NCBI RefSeq assembly: GCF_907165205.1
Contig: NC_058190.1
Location: 31,337,345-31,401,344, forward strand
Direction of reading: 5' to 3'
DNA: 64,000 nt
DNA from: Coccinella septempunctata
Taxonomy: Eukaryota; Arthropoda; Insecta; Coleoptera; Coccinellidae
Under the pieces are notes generated by a model that made no database searches, had not been told where the DNA came from, and was given only the letters and a program-made list of their open reading frames with translations. The translations under genes were made by a program, and so were the position numbers. This document shows, in pieces, positions 60,802 to 64,000 of the stretch; the stretch's first letter is position 1; every line of letters starts with the position of its first letter.

Positions 60802-62315
60802 CACTGCGCATAAAAATTAACGCACATTCTGATAATCTCAATTTTAATGAAGGTTAACTCTACATTGACTTTATAACTTATTTTTTATGTTCTCTCGGAA
60901 AGGTTTTGAACGAAAAAAGACATGGACATGGAAGAAAAATTCAGGATTTCACCGAATCTTATGTGAAAAAAGAGAACTGAACAATTTTCAAAATACTGAA
61001 ATGCTGATAAGTGATTTAATACTTGGTATTTCCACCCCTTGCATTAATTACAGCTCGGTAACGACGGTTCATACTCAAAATGAGTGATCTTAAAATGTTC
61101 TGATCTAATCCTTTCCAGATTTCTCCGGGTTGGATTCCTAAGTCATTAAGAGTAGCTGGATGATTTTCTGAACTTTTCAGCCTTCTATTGAGGTTGTCCC
61201 AAACCTGCTCAATCGGATTGAGATCTGGACTTCTTGCTGGCCATTCCATTCGAGAGACTTCAACCTCCTCAAGGTACTCCTGAACGATGCGCGCACGATG
61301 GGGTCTGGCATTATCGTCCATAAAAATGAAATTTTCACCAATGTATGGGGCAAATGGCACTCTTCAAGAATGTTCCTTATATACTTATCAGCATTCATAG
61401 CTCCATTATCAATGACCACTAGGTCTGTGCGAGCAGTCAAAGATATTCCACCCCATACCTTAATCGATCCTCCCCCGAAACCAGTAGTATTCAGGAAATT
61501 GCACTGGGCATATCTTTCATGTGGACGTCTGTATACAAGGGAACGTCGATCACAATGGTAGAGGCAGAATCTAGACTCATATGTGAAGAGAACTCTTTCC
61601 CAATCGGCCTCTTCCCAATATGCTCTCTCGCAAAATCCAAACGCGCCCTTCGATGGGCTGGGGTAAGAGCTGGGCCTCTTGCCGCGACACGAGGCCTTAA
61701 ATCATATTCTCTGAGGCGATTTCTTATTGTCTGAGTGCTAATTTGCACCTCATGAGTTTGCTCAAGCTGAATTTGAAGGAGGCGAGCGGTTGCCAACCGT
61801 TGTCTCAACGAAGAAACTTTCAAGTAACTTTCTTGAATGGCAGTTGTTACCCGTGGTCTACCCTGTCCTGGTCTTCGGACATTCATACCTGTCTCCCTGA
61901 ATCGCTGCAACATTCTGGACACACTTGTATGGGAAACTCCAAACCTTTCTGCAATTCTTGTGTATGTCCACCCTTTTTCTCGAAAAACTACCGCTTGGGC
62001 ACATTCCTCTTGGGTCAAATTGCATGTTTCGCGTTGCATAGCGATCGAGTGTAGATAATCAAATGAAAGAAAAACTATTGATCGCTAGAATTGATCGAGA
62101 ACAACTGATTTTAGAATGGAGCCAATACATTCAAAATCTGATAATATCATCTTTTTTTATTCCTGCTGGGAAAAACATCTGTATTGAAGAAAACCGTTGA
62201 AAGTGGATAACATATGCATGCATAATTCTGATCAAAATAATTATCATTGAGAACACCTTCAGTTGTAGAATAAATTTGAAATTTCCATAATGTGCGTTAA
62301 TTTTTTTGCGCAGTG
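60802..62315 (-). mobile_element. Tc1-like transposon, full length, recently inactive
   Basis: CACTGCGCATAAAAATTAAC at the left and the inverse GTTAATTTTTTTGCGCAGTG at the right are flanked by TA on both sides. The length of 1514 bp is typical for Tc1. The transposase gene runs on the minus strand with only two frameshifts and no other large damage. It lies in intron 4 of the RGK gene, antisense to it. It is a different family from the Tc1 at 21272-22695. Confidence 0.92.
61016..62039 (-). pseudogene. Tc1-family DDE transposase with two frameshifts
   Basis: MQRETCNLTQEECAQAVVFR starts at 62039; residues 10-110 hold the paired helix-turn-helix domain (RIAERFGVSHTSVSRMLQRF, GRPRVTTAIQESYL). 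After DFAREHIG a one-base shift near 61620 moves the frame; the first catalytic block then reads FTYESRF, where the usual D has become Y. A second shift near 61365 precedes ENFIFMDDNARPHRARIV (second D) and SPDLNPIEQVWDNL (E of DD34E). It ends MNRRYRAVINARGGNTKY and a stop. Two shifts plus the lost aspartate make it inactive, but the sequence is otherwise well preserved. Confidence 0.92.
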
Positions 62316-63464
62316 TAATTACTTAACCAGAAGTTGCCATACTTTCTGGCAAGCTGAAAGTAACTTCGAAGGATGCAGACTTCTGCACACATACCACACA
62401 CTTGTGGGTTATGTTAGAAGCCTTACATTTCGATGTCTGCAATCTGTGTGACCAATTCTGGTATTCAGTATTCAAGGGATGTTTCAAGCAGTATGTTTAA
62501 TGGAAATCTAATTAGACTTTAAAGGCAATAGTGAAATGGTTAGAAATTGGCGAATGCACACATGGAAGATCAATTTCTTGATATGTATGTTGTTGGTAAG
62601 GCTAAGAACATCTATATTTACTGGGTTAAATTAGAAACACCAAAATCTGATCTAGAGGATGCATCAATAAGCCTTCAAACTTTGCCAGATCGCTTCTATT
62701 TCAATATCCAAATTGGGCCAACGATGAGTTGCGGACTCTGAATGAGCCGTGTTTGCTTCGAAGATGGTTAGCTGAACTTCGTTCACGATGGGATGAAATT
62801 TCAGTTGAACGACCTTTGGAAATTGATCCCTCGGTCTGAATGAAGCCTTTGTTTGTGAAGGATATTAGAATCGCATGTGACTAAGTGACGTGATTCACTT
62901 CATATGATGTGTTCGGATCGGAATACGATAGATCTGAAAACTCTCTAGGTTGCTCCGACAATATTTGTTTCCTTGTTCAGTTTAACAACCTCCCTATTGA
63001 TTTTGTTGAACGTTTTGTGTACATACCTACATATAATATGGAGGAAGTATATTGAAAGGAAATTCAGCGTTTCATAATTCGAAAGTGTAGGTGGTAGATA
63101 CATAATAAGTATGTACTCGATAGACTCGAATATCACTCATTAACAATACTTGACGGATGTTCTTGACGGTAGAAAACTAATTATGGGGTTGTTCAGACAA
63201 CTTTCATCATTTTGGTTTATCTGCTAACGCTTCGACAAGCATTTGCTCGTTACAATTGAGTAACAATCTTCAGTTTAAATCTGCTCTGTAGAATCTTTAA
63301 TATTTAAAAGTTTTATTTGTAGAATCAATAACAAACCTGCTCCATTTTTGTTCAACAAATGGTACTCGGCAAAGTGATGATTTGATATCTCCCTCGTTCG
63401 GGATGAGTCGTTTCTATTTTTTTCTGATATCCCAAGTGCTTGTATAACATCAATCTCTGAATTT
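62316..63464 (+). other. Intron 4 sequence with a possible hammerhead relic
   Basis: No exon recognised. At 63226-63273 the minus strand reads CTGAAGA, a GTTAC/GTAAC hairpin and then GAAGCGTT, resembling the CUGANGA...GAAACGUU arrangement of the other PLE ribozyme cores but with extra bases. No GIY-YIG remnant was found near it. Confidence 0.3.
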
Positions 63465-63740
63465 TCATAGTGAGTGCAAATGTCTGGAGGTCATACTCTG
63501 CAAACGGACCTCCGCAGCTTTTATTACCTCCTCGTTGTAAGGAAATTCACGGCCTTTTAAACTTTTTTTCAGTTGAGGAAAGACATGATAGTCGGATGGA
63601 GCCAAATCTGGTGAATGAGGGGAATGTTCTGATAATTCAAACCCTAAATCACGAATGTTTTGCTTGGCAACATGAGATTTGTGTGCAGGGGCGTTGTCCT
63701 GCAAAAACAAAACGCCTTTGGATAGCTTTCCACGTCTTTT
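63465..63740 (-). pseudogene. mariner transposase, C-terminal catalytic part
   Basis: Reads GVLFLQDNAPAHKSHVAKQN (second catalytic D in LQDNAPAH), IRDLGFELSEHSPHSPDLAP and SDYHVFPQLKKSLKGREF (third D, 34 residues after the second, the mariner spacing). The frame stays open to 63465. The upstream part is separated by a MITE at 63745-63975 and resumes at 63976 (cccgtagagtggtcagtaa, the same as in the copy at 38710). The remainder lies outside the window. Confidence 0.88.
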
Positions 63741-63744
63741 CTCT

Positions 63745-63975
63745 TCAACCCATAATAACCTAGTGTTACACATATGTAACGCAAATTTCACTGGCAAATC
63801 TATTTTATTTCTCCGTAACTGTAGCTATTAGCGTTACATATATGAAACACCATTTTTCTCAAATAAAAACTATACAATTTTCAAACAGAAATTGAGTTGT
63901 TTTTGTCTTGTACACTCTATAAAGAATATTTATTCAATTAGAATAGTGATCATAACTCAGGTTATTAAGGGTTAA
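63745..63975. mobile_element. piggyBac-like MITE inserted in a mariner
   Basis: The body (63749-63971) begins CCCATAATAACCTAGTG and ends with the inverse of CCCTTAATAACCTGAGT. TTAA flanks the right end (63972-63975) and TTCAA the left, a slightly altered TTAA. CCC next to TTAA is the usual form of piggyBac ends. Sub-terminal inverted words gtgttacacatatgtaacgc and gcgttacatatatgaaacac are also present. It encodes nothing. Confidence 0.7.
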
Positions 63976-64000
63976 TTTTTTCCCGTAGAGTGGTCAGTAA
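63976..64000 (-). mobile_element. Continuation of the interrupted mariner
   Basis: The last bases (cccgtagagtggtcagtaa) equal those at 38710-38729 inside the other mariner, so this transposase resumes after the MITE and runs out of the window. Confidence 0.7.

Noticed and set aside
1..64000. CRISPR arrays, bacterial operons, tRNA and rRNA genes
   Set aside because: No regularly spaced direct repeats, no ribosome-binding-site-led gene rows and no cloverleaf or rRNA sequence that I could support by reading.

Overview
The window looks like a piece of an AT-rich insect nuclear genome. I cannot name the species; a beetle is only a guess. There is no operon structure and no long uninterrupted gene. 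I see split exons with GT/AG borders, Tc1/mariner transposons, Penelope-like retroelements (PLEs), a LINE fragment and many TA-flanked inverted-repeat elements (MITEs and foldbacks). I found no CRISPR array, no rRNA and no tRNA that I could support.

One host gene is supported. It is a plus-strand RGK-family (Rad/Gem/Rem/Rgk) small GTPase. Three consecutive G-domain exons lie at 39817-40028, 59023-59114 and 59450-59645, with phases that fit exactly. They encode the P-loop GGPAVGKS, the degenerate switch region typical of RGK proteins, and the NKAD motif. A candidate promoter and first coding exon lie at 29964-30091, with a phase that fits the 39817 acceptor. The 3' end of the gene lies beyond base 64000. 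Intron 1 would be about 9.7 kb and intron 2 is about 19 kb.

Layout. 1-29.9 kb is upstream or intergenic DNA. It holds a transposase relic (381-990), MITEs (1132-1837, 3106-3391, 11454-11511, 24270-25193, 28973-29550), PLE remnants with hammerhead-ribozyme-like cores (7191-8264, 17187-18215, 18336-19125), a degenerate hAT-unrelated DNA transposon (13850-15076) and a Tc1 element (21272-22695) inside a duplicated repeat whose other copy keeps the empty site. 30.1-39.8 kb (putative intron 1) holds small palindromic elements, a 554-bp terminal-inverted-repeat element, a palindromic element with hammerhead-like cores in both arms (37659-37930) and a broken mariner. 40.0-59.0 kb (intron 2) is filled with long palindromic TACAGGGTG elements, some nested in each other, plus a LINE fragment. 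59.6-64.0 kb (start of intron 4) holds a nearly complete but frameshifted Tc1 (60802-62315) and a mariner interrupted by a piggyBac-like MITE (63745-63975).

The most notable pattern is the recurrence of hammerhead-ribozyme-like cores at seven places. They range from a well-formed one behind a PLE GIY-YIG endonuclease to relics and a 272-bp palindrome that carries the motif without any coding sequence. I see no sign of a new defence or metabolic system.
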